Origin: Strongyloides papillosus
Taxonomy: Eukaryota > Nematoda > Chromadorea > Rhabditida > Strongyloididae
Length of the DNA: 64,000 nt
NCBI GenBank assembly: GCA_005656395.1
Contig: SRSI01000028.1
Span: 806,001-870,000, forward strand
Direction: 5' to 3'
In this document: positions 50,201-62,200 of the stretch, in pieces
How positions within the stretch are numbered: the stretch's first letter is position 1
How the letters are laid out: each line of letters opens with the position of its first letter
Made by a program: the position numbers and the translations under genes
Notes under the pieces: model-generated
Told to the model about the DNA's origin: nothing
The model's database searches: none
Seen by the model: only the letters and a program-made list of their open reading frames with translations

Positions 50201-53200
50201 AAGTAGAAGCTCCTAAAGTTGAACAGGAAACTCCTAAAGTTGAACAAGAAACTCCAAAAGTAGAACAAGTAGAAGCTTCTAAAGTTGAACAAGAAACTCT
50301 TAAAGTAGATCAAAAACAACCTTCTAAAGTAGAACAAGTAGAAGCTTCTAAAGTTGAACAAGTAGATGCTCCTAAAGTTGAACAAGAAACTCCTAAAGTA
50401 GATCAAGAACAACCTTCTAAAGTTGAACAGGAAACTCCTAAAGTTGAACAAGAAACTCCAAAAGTAGAACAAGTAGAAGCTTCTAAAGTTGAACAAGAAA
50501 CTCTTAAAGTAGATCAAAAACAACCTTCTAAAGTAGAACAAGTAGAAGCTTCTAAAGTTGAACAAGTAGATGCTCCTAAAGTTGAACAAGAAACTCCTAA
50601 AGTAGATCAAGAACAACCTTCTAAAGTTGAACAGGAAACTCCTAAAGTTGAACAAGAAACTCCAAAAGTAGAACAAGTAGAAGCTTCTAAAGTTGAACAA
50701 GAAACTCTTAAAGTAGATCAAAAACAACCTTCTAAAGTAGAACAAGTAGAAGCTTCTAAAGTTGAACAAGTAGATGCTCCTAAAGTTGAACAAGAAACTC
50801 CTAAAGTAGATCAAGAACAACCTTCTAAAGTTGAACAGGAAACTCCTAAAGTTGAACAAGAAACTCCAAAAGTAGAACAAGTAGAAGCTTCTAAAGTTGA
50901 ACAAGAAACTCTTAAAGTAGATCAAAAACAACCTTCTAAAGTTGAACAAGTAGAAGCTCCTAAAGTTGAACAGGAAACTCCTAAAGTTGAACAAGAAACT
51001 CCAAAAGTAGAACAAGTAGAAGCTTCTAAAGTTGAACAAGAAACTCTTAAAGTAGATCAAAAACAACCTTCTAAAGTAGAACAAGTAGAAGCTTCTAAAG
51101 TTGAACAAGTAGATGCTCCTAAAGTTGAACAAGAAGCTCCTAAAGTTGAACAGGAAACTCCTAAAGTAGATCAAGAACAACCTTCTAAAGTTGAACAAGA
51201 ACAACTTTCTATAGTTGAACAGGGAACTCTTAAAATAGATCAAGAACAACCTTCTAAAGTTGAACAAGAAACTCCTAAAGTAGAACAAGAACAATTTTCT
51301 AAGATTGAACAGAAAACTCCTAAAGTTGAACAAGAACAACCTTCTAAAGTTGAACAAGAATCCGAAAAATTGTGTCAGCAACTGGAAAAAAGTCAAGAAG
51401 AGATGATACAAATTGCCGAAAAAGATACAGTATTTGATTTGAATATCGGTGATAAAATAGTTTTAAAATCAATAGTAAAAACTAACGATGGATCACAAAT
51501 AAAATGGTTCCTTAATCAAAAAGAAATTTCTAGAAATAAATATATAGTTAATGGTAATATTTCTGAATTACCAATTATTATAGAAAGTAACAAAGATTTT
51601 GGTGAATATAAAATTGTCTGTTCAGATGGTAAAAGTTTTTGTGAACAGAAGTTTATGATAAAAATAAAGTTAAAGGATGAAGAGAAAACTCTAAATAAAG
51701 AAGACGGTAAACCATCGGATTTTGCTATTGAAATAAAGAATGTTTCTGACAAACTTACTTGCAGTGCTTATGATATAAAAGAAGATTTTGATTTATTGGA
51801 CCTTAAAAATTTAGATGAAAGTGAATTGCTAAATAAGGATGCCTATGTACTATATAAAAACATGATTGAAGACCAACAGGTTAAAGCACTGGATAAAAAG
51901 CCAGATGAGATTTGTGTTCCTCAAAAGTCGTTCGAAGATAAATTTAGCTTTGATACAGAAACAGTTTCACTAATTACACTTAAAGATAATGAAAATAAAT
52001 ATAGCAATGCTGATAAAACCGAAAATCAAAAAGAATTAAATAAGGATGAAGCTGAAAAGGTAAAACATTTCAGTGAAAATAAAATTTCATCAGATAAGAA
52101 TAAACTAAAAATATGTGATTATGAAACTTTTGACAAATTAAAAGATGAGTTTATTGATAAAAAATCAGTTGTATCATCAATAGATGTTAAGCAAGATGTT
52201 ACAAATGATGATAAACATAATTTGATATCTTCTGCTAAGAAGAAAAAGAAAAAACTCGTAAAATCTAAATCAGTAACAGAGGAAAATGATCATTCTTCAT
52301 TTAATATGTTTGTCGATATTGCAGTTGATAATGGCGAAGAATACTCTGAAACTGAGGCCGTAATCACTTTAGCTGAATATATCATTTTTGAAGAACCAAA
52401 TTTGGATGTTTTTATCGAAGAAGAAGGAGTCGTCTTAATAGACACTGATACAATGGATGTAGATGTAACAGTTGTTGATGAATACGATGATAGAGAAATT
52501 CTTGCCATTATACCAGATTCACCTTTGTTATCTGTAAGTAATTTTTAAATATTTAATATATAGTATTTTTTAGTCAATATCGGAATCATTTACCCTCGAT
52601 AAGCAACTTAAAAGTAAGTTTTGATATCATACTAATTTATTCATTTTAATAATCTAAAATAATTTTTTATTATGTTTGTTACATTTTTGTAAATTCTTTA
52701 TAGCAATACGTAGTATTTATTTTATATCTGCAATTTAGAAACAATAGTTTACTTTTTTTTATTATATTTTTAGAACTGTATTATTACGAAATTCTCATTT
52801 TTACAATAATGTATTAGCTAATGTTTATAATTACCGTTGATAAGTTTAATTTCGAGAAAATTTATTTTAAAATTAATCAATTATAACGATTTTAGTTTAA
52901 TAGTTATTATTTAAATAGTTTTATAATTATATGCAATATATCATTTTTTGTGTTCTGTCTTAAACAATATTTGAAATCATGAAATAGTAGGATTTTTGTT
53001 AGTTTATATATAAATATTTATTTACTATTTCTTTAGCTCCCATTTAAAAGAAATTCACAAAAAATAGTATATTTTAAGCTTACATATTTGTTATCTTAAA
53101 TACAAAAATTTTCTTCAATAAAAAACTTTATTTCTCATGATATCACTTAAATCTTTTTTATTTAACTTTTATTATCAGATAAAAAGAAAATAAAAAAGGA

Positions 53201-56200
53201 TCAAAAAAATAAAAAAGTTGAAAAACCTAGTGATAAAGAAACAAGTGAAATTTGTGATGATTCTACAATTATATCACCGGTAAAAATTTCTTTAAATGAA
53301 TTTGAATGTAATGATATTGAATCAACATTAGAAATATCATTTGATGGATCAGGTAATTCTATAAAATGTTTCTCTTCATGCATGTAGGAACAATTGTTTT
53401 TTTCTTAAATGAAATGATACGTTTTTGAAAGTTTTGTTATTAAGATGTCCGTCTTTTCTCGATAATAAAAATATAGTGTTTTAAAAAAGTCCTTAATATT
53501 ACTAGTTATGTATTTTGTTATTAAAAAGTTGAATGTTATTTTAATATGTATTTCTAAAAGACAAGATGAAAATAAGTAAAAAATAATAACGAATAAAACA
53601 ATTATCAGAAAATTAATGTAACAGTTAGTAGTCATGTTAATGTAAAGTGGGAAATATCAATGAATATTAAAAATTGATATTAAACGAATATCAAATATAG
53701 TCTTCAAAAAATGCAAGGATAGAAAGTTTAGATAACAAGCACAAAAAAAGAATAAACATGTAAATGAGAAATTAATGGTAGGAATAGAAAGTGAAGAAAA
53801 ATATGAATTTTATATATATTAATAAATAGTGATTTCACAAAAGAATGGAATTGCCATAACTTTTAAAAAATGTAGAAAGAATGATAATTGAAAACGAAGT
53901 AAAAACAAGTTTTAAATATGAAATATAGGAACAATCTCAGAAATAAATTTTTTTTTGAGAAATTTAATTGAAAGTTAGAACATGATATTGAAGGATTATA
54001 TAAATATATATTGTCAATACGATAGAAAAAAAAGAAGAACCTTCAATAAAATATTGAATTTGTAGAATTTAAGAAAATTATAATAAGTATAATATTGAAG
54101 AGTATTTAACAATGTTTAAATCAACAATTCAATAAGCAAGAATTATCGAATTTGATAAACTAAATGAAGTTATTTTAAATATTTGTAGTAGGGATAAGAA
54201 AAAAAAATATACATTTTTTAGAATAATAATAGAAAAATAAATTAAGTAATTTGGAAAAAGCTTAGTATCTGAATTCACAACAGAAGGAAAAATTTTTGAT
54301 AAATATATTAGTCCAATAAACAAATTAACAGAAGAATAACACATATTCAATTAAAGTTTTTAAACTGTTTCGAAGACTTTGTTATAATATTATTTTTTTA
54401 TAAATGAAACTGTTAAAAAAAAAGAAAACATTTATGACGTCTTATGGATAATCATTAATATTTATATATATACTTAATGGTAAATAAAAAAAACGAAAAT
54501 CAAGAAGCCAAATTTACAATTAGAACAATATTGTTCTCCGAAAAAGAAATTTATTAGTTTTTTATTTATAGAAAATTAAATTAGTTGTCCATCTTTGGAT
54601 ATTCAATCATTGATTGTAGTTTAAAATCTACAAAAATAATATTCTATGTTTCAAATTAAAATTGTGATGTTGTCCTTGTTGATAGTTATAAAATATCTTT
54701 TATGTGTGTAAATAAGATAGACGAAGGAAATATAATTATTATATAGTCTATATTGTTGAAAATATCGAATATTTACTCTTAAAATACTATTTTTAAATTT
54801 ATAATAATTAATTATTTTAAGACATAGATAAAGATGAAAAAGTCTTTCTATCTGATGAACAATTAAATGATGGTATTAAAAAGAAAAAAAGATCTACTCC
54901 TAAGAAACTAAAAATTCCAAAGGAAATAAATTCATTATATGGAGAACCAAGTAAAAAAATTTCAACATTAAATGTAACAGCAGAAATAGAACCAGATGCA
55001 ATCTTAACAGATGATGAAGCACATATCACGTTAAGTCCAATCGAACCACTATCAACATCAATAAGTATTAAAAGTCCGAAAATTTCAAAAGATAATAATA
55101 ATAAAATATTTGATATAGACGACCAAGAAGATATAAATGAAGACGACAATACTTATAATGATATTGAAAAAATTAATATAGATGAAATCAAAAAAGACGA
55201 TTCTAAGAAGGCTCCTGAAGATAAAGCTAAACCAACAGAAGAGAAACCTAAAGATGAAATCAAGAAGGATGATTCTAAGAAGGTTCCTGAAGTTAAGGCT
55301 AAACCAACAGAAGAGAAACCTAAAGATGAAATCAAGAAGGATGCTGTTGATGCTTCAAAGAAGACTCCTGAAGTTAAAGCTAAACCAACAGAGGAGAAAC
55401 CTAAAGATGAAATCAAAAAAGACGATTCTAAGAAGGCTCTTGATGTTAAGGCTAAACCAACAGAGGAGAAACCTAAAGATGAAATCAAGAAGGATGATTC
55501 TAAGAAGACTCCTGAAGTTAAGGCTAAACCAACAGAGGAAAAACCTAAAGATGAAATTAAGAAAGATGATTCTAAGAAGGCTCTTGATGTTAAGGCTAAA
55601 CCAACAGAAGAGAAACCCAAAGATGAAATCAAGAAGGATGATTCTAAGAAGGCTCTTGATGTTAAAGCTAAACCAACAGAAGAGAAACCTAAAGATGAAA
55701 TCAAGAAGGATGATTCTAAGAAGGCTCCTGAAGTTAAGGGTAAACCAACAGAAGAGAAACCTAAAGATGAAATCAAGAAGGATGATTCTAAGAAGACTCT
55801 TGATGTTAAAGCTAAACCAACAGAAGAGAAACCCAAAGATGAAATCAAGAAGAATGATTCTAAGAAGGCTCTTGATGTTAAAGCTAAACCAACTGAAGAG
55901 AAACCTAAAGATGAAATCAAGAAGGGTGCTGTTGATGCTTCAAAGAAGACTCCCGAAGTTAAAGCTAAACCAACAGAGGAGAAACCTAAAGATGAAATCA
56001 AAAAAGACGATTCTAAGAAGGCTCTTGATGTTAAGGCTAAACCAACAGAAGAGAAACCTAAAGATGAAATCAAGAAGGATGATTCTAAGAAGGCTCTTGA
56101 TGTTAAAGCTAAACCAACTGAAGAGAAACCCAAAGATGAAATCAAGAAGGGTGCTGTTGATGCTTCAAAGAAGACTCCCGAAGTTAAAGCTAAACCAACA

Positions 56201-59200
56201 GAGGAGAAACCTAAAGATGAAATCAAAAAAGACGATTCTAAGAAGGCTCTTGATGTTAAAGCTAAACCAACAGAAGAGAAACCTAAAGATGAAATCAAGA
56301 AGGCTCCTGAAGTTAAGGGTAAACCAACAGAAGAGAAACCTAAAGATGAAATCAAGAAGGATGATTCTAAGAAGACTCTTGATGTTAAAGCTAAACCAAC
56401 TGAAGAGAAACCTAAAGATGAAATCAAGAAGAATGATTCTAAGAAGGCTCTTGATGTTAAAGCTAAACCAACTGAAGAGAAACCTAAAGATGAAATCAAG
56501 AAGGGTGCTGTTGATGCTTCAAAGAAGACTCCCGAAGTTAAAGCTAAACCAACAGAGGAGAAACCTAAAGATGAAATCAAAAAAGACGATTCTAAGAAGG
56601 CTCTTGATGTTAAGGCTAAACCAACAGAAGAGAAACCTAAAGATGAAATCAAGAAGGATGATTCTAAGAAGGCTCTTGATGTTAAAGCTAAACCAACTGA
56701 AGAGAAACCCAAAGATGAAATCAAGAAGGATGCTGTTGATGCTTCAAAGAAGACTCCCGAAGTTAAAGCTAAACCAACAGAGGAGAAACCTAAAGATGAA
56801 ATCAAAAAAGACGATTCTAAGAAGGCTCTTGATGTTAAGGCTAAACCAACAGAGGAGAAACCTAAAGATGAAATCAAGAAGGATGCTGTTGATGCTTCAA
56901 AGAAGACTCCTGAAGTTAAAGCTAAACCAACAGAGGAGAAACCTAAAGATGAAATCAAAAAAGACGATTCTAAGAAGGCTCTTGATGTTAAGGCTAAACC
57001 AACAGAAGAGAAACCTAAAGATGAAATCAAGAAGGCTCCTGAAGTTAAGGGTAAACCAACAGAGGAAAAACCTAAAGATGAAATTAAGAAAGATGATTCT
57101 AAGAAGGCTCTTGATGTTAAGGCTAAACCAACAGAAGAGAAACCCAAAGATGAAATCAAGAAGGATGATTCTAAGAAGGTTCCTGAAGTTAAGGCTAAAC
57201 CAACAGAAGAGAAACCTAAAGATGAAATCAAGAAGGATGCTGTTGATGCTTCAAAGAAGACTCCCGAAGTTAAAGCTAAACCAACAGAGGAGAAACCTAA
57301 AGATGAAATCAAAAAAGACGATTCTAAGAAGGCTCTTGATGTTAAAGCTAAACCAACAGAAGAGAAACCTAAAGATGAAATCAAGAAGGCTCCTGAAGTT
57401 AAGGGTAAACCAACAGAGGAAAAACCTAAAGATGAAATTAAGAAAGATGATTCTAAGAAGGCTCTTGATGTTAAGGCTAAACCAACAGAAGAGAAACCCA
57501 AAGATGAAATCAAAAAAGACGATTCTAAGAAGGCTCTTGATGTTAAGGCTAAACCAACAGAGGAGAAACCTAAAGATGAAATCAAGAAGGATGATTCTAA
57601 GAAGGTTCCTGAAGTTAAGGCTAAACCAACAGAAGAGAAACCTAAAGATGAAATCAAGAAGGATGCTGTTGATGCTTCAAAGAAGACTCCCGAAGTTAAA
57701 GCTAAACCAACAGAGGAGAAACCTAAAGATGAAATCAAAAAAGACGATTCTAAGAAGGCTCTTGATGTTAAAGCTAAACCAACAGAAGAGAAACCTAAAG
57801 ATGAAATCAAGAAGGCTCCTGAAGTTAAGGGTAAACCAACAGAGGAAAAACCTAAAGATGAAATTAAGAAAGATGATTCTAAGAAGGCTCTTGATGTTAA
57901 GGCTAAACCAACAGAAGAGAAACCCAAAGATGAAATCAAAAAAGACGATTCTAAGAAGGCTCTTGATGTTAAGGCTAAACCAACAGAGGAGAAACCTAAA
58001 GATGAAATCAAGAAGGATGATTCTAAGAAGGTTCCTGAAGTTAAGGCTAAACCAACAGAAGAGAAACCTAAAGATGAAATCAAGAAGGATGCTGTTGATG
58101 CTTCAAAGAAGACTCCCGAAGTTAAAGCTAAACCAACAGAGGAGAAACCTAAAGATGAAATCAAAAAAGACGATTCTAAGAAGGCTCTTGATGTTAAGGC
58201 TAAACCAACAGAAGAGAAACCTAAAGATGAAATCAAGAAGGCTCCTGAAGTTAAGGGTAAACCAACAGAGGAAAAACCTAAAGATGAAATTAAGAAAGAT
58301 GATTCTAAGAAGGCTCTTGATGTTAAGGCTAAACCAACAGAAGAGAAACCCAAAGATGAAATCAAGAAGGATGATTCTAAGAAGGTTCCTGAAGTTAAGG
58401 CTAAACCAACAGAAGAGAAACCTAAAGATGAAATCAAGAAGGATGCTGTTGATGCTTCAAAGAAGACTCCCGAAGTTAAAGCTAAACCAACAGAGGAGAA
58501 ACCTAAAGATGAAATCAAAAAAGACGATTCTAAGAAGGCTCTTGATGTTAAAGCTAAACCAACAGAAGAGAAACCCAAAGATGAAATCAAGAAGAATGAT
58601 TCTAAGAAGGCTCTTGATGTTAAAGCTAAACCAACTGAAGAGAAACCCAAAGATGAAATCAAGAAGGGTGCTGTTGATGCTTCAAAGAAGACTCCCGAAG
58701 TTAAAGCTAAACCAACAGAGGAGAAACCTAAAGATGAAATCAAAAAAGACGATTCTAAGAAGGCTCTTGATGTTAAGGCTAAACCAACAGAAGAGAAACC
58801 TAAAGATGAAATCAAGAAGGATGATTCTAAGAAGGCTCTTGATGTTAAGGCTAAACCAACAGAAGAGAAACCTAAAGATGAAATCAAGAAGGATGATTCT
58901 AAGAAGGCTCTTGATGTTAAAGCTAAACCAACTGAAGAGAAACCTAAAGATGAAATCAAGAAGGGTGCTGTTGATGCTTCAAAGAAGACTCCCGAAGTTA
59001 AAGCTAAACCAACAGAGGAGAAACCTAAAGATGAAATCAAAAAAGATGATTCTAAGAAGGCTCTTGATGTTAAGGCTAAACCAACAGAAGAGAAACCTAA
59101 AGATGAAATCAAAAAAGACGATTCTAAGAAGGCTCTTGATGTTAAAGCTAAACCAACAGAAGAGAAACCTAAAGATGAAATCAAGAAGGCTCCTGAAGTT

Positions 59201-62200
59201 AAGGGTAAACCAACAGAGGAAAAACCTAAAGATGAAATTAAGAAAGATGATTCTAAGAAGGCTCTTGATGTTAAGGCTAAACCAACAGAAGAGAAACCTA
59301 AAGATGAAATCAAGAAGGATGATTCTAAGAAGGCTCTTGATGTTAAAGCTAAACCAACTGAAGAGAAACCCAAAGATGAAATCAAGAAGGGTGCTGTTGA
59401 TGCTTCAAAGAAGACTCCCGAAGTTAAAGCTAAACCAACAGAGGAGAAACCTAAAGATGAAATCAAAAAAGACGATTCTAAGAAGGCTCTTGATGTTAAG
59501 GCTAAACCAACAGAAGAGAAACCTAAAGATGAAATCAAGAAGGATGATTCTAAGAAGGCTCTTGATGTTAAGGCTAAACCAACAGAAGAGAAACCTAAAG
59601 ATGAAATCAAGAAGGATGATTCTAAGAAGGCTCTTGATGTTAAAGCTAAACCAACTGAAGAGAAACCTAAAGATGAAATCAAGAAGGGTGCTGTTGATGC
59701 TTCAAAGAAGACTCCCGAAGTTAAAGCTAAACCAACAGAGGAGAAACCTAAAGATGAAATCAAAAAAGATGATTCTAAGAAGGCTCTTGATGTTAAGGCT
59801 AAACCAACAGAAGAGAAACCTAAAGATGAAATCAAGAAGGATGATTCTAAGAAGGCTCCTGAAGTTAAGGCTAAAGCAACTAAAGAGAAACCTAAAGATG
59901 AAATCAAAAAGGATGATTCTAAGAAGGCTCCTGAAGTTAAAGCTAAACCAACAGAGGAAAAACCTAAAGATGAAATCAAGAAGGGTGCTGTTGATGCTTC
60001 AAAGAAGACTCCCGAAGTTAAAGCTAAACCAACAGAGGAGAAACCTAAAGATGAAATCAAAAAAGATGATTCTAAGAAGGCTCTTGATGTTAAGGCTAAA
60101 CCAACAGAGGAGAAACCTAAAGATGAAATCAAAAAAGACGATTCTAAGAAGGCTCTTGATGTTAAAGCTAAACCAACAGAAGAGAAACCTAAAGATGAAA
60201 TCAAGAAGGCTCCTGAAGTTAAGGGTAAACCAACAGAGGAAAAACCTAAAGATGAAATTAAGAAAGATGATTCTAAGAAGGCTCTTGATGTTAAGGCTAA
60301 ACCAACAGAAGAGAAACCTAAAGATGAAATCAAGAAGGATGATTCTAAGAAGGCTCTTGATGTTAAAGCTAAACCAACTGAAGAGAAACCTAAAGATGAA
60401 ATCAAGAAGGCTCCTGAAGTTAAGGGTAAACCAACAGAGGAAAAACCTAAAGATGAAATCAAGAAGGATGCTGTTGATGCTTCAAAGAAGACTCCTGAAG
60501 TTAAAGCTAAACCAACAGAGGAGAAACCTAAAGATGAAATCAAAAAAGACGATTCTAAGAAGGCTCTTGATGTTAAGGCTAAACCAACAGAAGAGAAACC
60601 TAAAGATGAAATTAAGAAGGATGATTCTAAGAAGGCTCTTGATGTTAAAGCTAAACCTACTGAGGAGAAACCTAAAGATGAAATCAAGAAGGCTCTTGAT
60701 GTTAAGGCTAAACCAACAGAAGAGAAACCTAAAGATGAAATCAAAAAAGACGATTCTAAGAAGGCTCTTGATGTTAAGGCTAAACCAACAGAGGAGAAAC
60801 CTAAAGATGAAATCAAGAAGGATGATTCTAAGAAGGTTCCTGAAGTTAAGGCTAAACCAACAGAAGAGAAACCTAAAGATGAAATCAAGAAGGATGCTGT
60901 TGATGCTTCAAAGAAGACTCCCGAAGTTAAAGCTAAACCAACAGAGGAGAAACCTAAAGATGAAATCAAAAAAGACGATTCTAAGAAGGCTCTTGATGTT
61001 AAAGCTAAACCAACAGAAGAGAAACCCAAAGATGAAATCAAGAAGAATGATTCTAAGAAGGCTCTTGATGTTAAAGCTAAACCAACTGAAGAGAAACCTA
61101 AAGATGAAATCAAGAAGGGTGCTGTTGATGCTTCAAAGAAGACTCCCGAAGTTAAAGCTAAACCAACAGAGGAGAAACCTAAAGATGAAATCAAAAAAGA
61201 CGATTCTAAGAAGGCTCTTGATGTTAAGGCTAAACCAACAGAGGAAAAACCTAAAGATGAAATTAAGAAAGATGATTCTAAGAAGGCTCTTGATGTTAAG
61301 GCTAAACCAACAGAAGAGAAACCTAAAGATGAAATCAAGAAGGCTCCTGAAGTTAAGGGTAAACCAACAGAGGAAAAACCTAAAGATGAAATCAAAAAAG
61401 ACGATTCTAAGAAGGCTCTTGATGTTAAGGCTAAACCAACAGAAGAGAAACCCAAAGATGAAATCAAGAAGGATGATTCTAAGAAGGCTCTTGATGTTAA
61501 AGCTAAACCAACTGAAGAGAAACCTAAAGATGAAATCAAGAAGGATGCTGTTGATGCTTCAAAGAAGACTCCTGAAGTTAAAGCTAAACCAACAGAGGAG
61601 AAACCTAAAGATGAAATCAAGAAGGCTCCTGAAGTTAAGGGTAAACCAACAGAGGAAAAACCTAAAGATGAAATTAAGAAAGATGATTCTAAGAAGGCTC
61701 TTGATGTTAAAGCTAAACCAACAGAAGAGAAACCTAAAGATGAAATCAAGAAGGCTCCTGAAGTTAAGGGTAAACCAACAGAGGAAAAACCTAAAGATGA
61801 AATTAAGAAAGATGATTCTAAGAAGGCTCTTGATGTTAAGGCTAAACCAACAGAAGAGAAACCTAAAGATGAAATCAAGAAGGATGATTCTAAGAAGGCT
61901 CTTGATGTTAAGGCTAAACCAACAGAGGAGAAACCTAAAGATGAAATCAAGAAGGATGATTCTAAGAAGGTTCCTGAAGTTAAGGTTAAACCAACAGAAG
62001 AGAAACCTAAAGATGAAATCAAGAAGGATGCTGTTGATGCTTCAAAGAAGACTCCCGAAGTTAAAGCTAAACCAACAGAGGAGAAACCTAAAGATGAAAT
62101 CAAAAAAGACGATTCTAAGAAGGCTCTTGATGTTAAAGCTAAACCAACAGAAGAGAAACCTAAAGATGAAATCAAGAAGGCTCCTGAAGTTAAGGGTAAA

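Noticed and set aside
46018..51411. Long stop-free minus-strand frame (1797 codons) opposite the KVEQ array
   Set aside because: Same cause: a repeat whose codons happen to lack antisense stops. The product (LFNFRS repeats) has no credible fold and the plus strand is the coding strand.
53353..54821. Possible retrotransposon gag-like remnants in the titin-like intron
   Set aside because: The lysine-rich broken frames suggested it, but no protease, reverse transcriptase or terminal repeats are visible, so I leave it unassigned.
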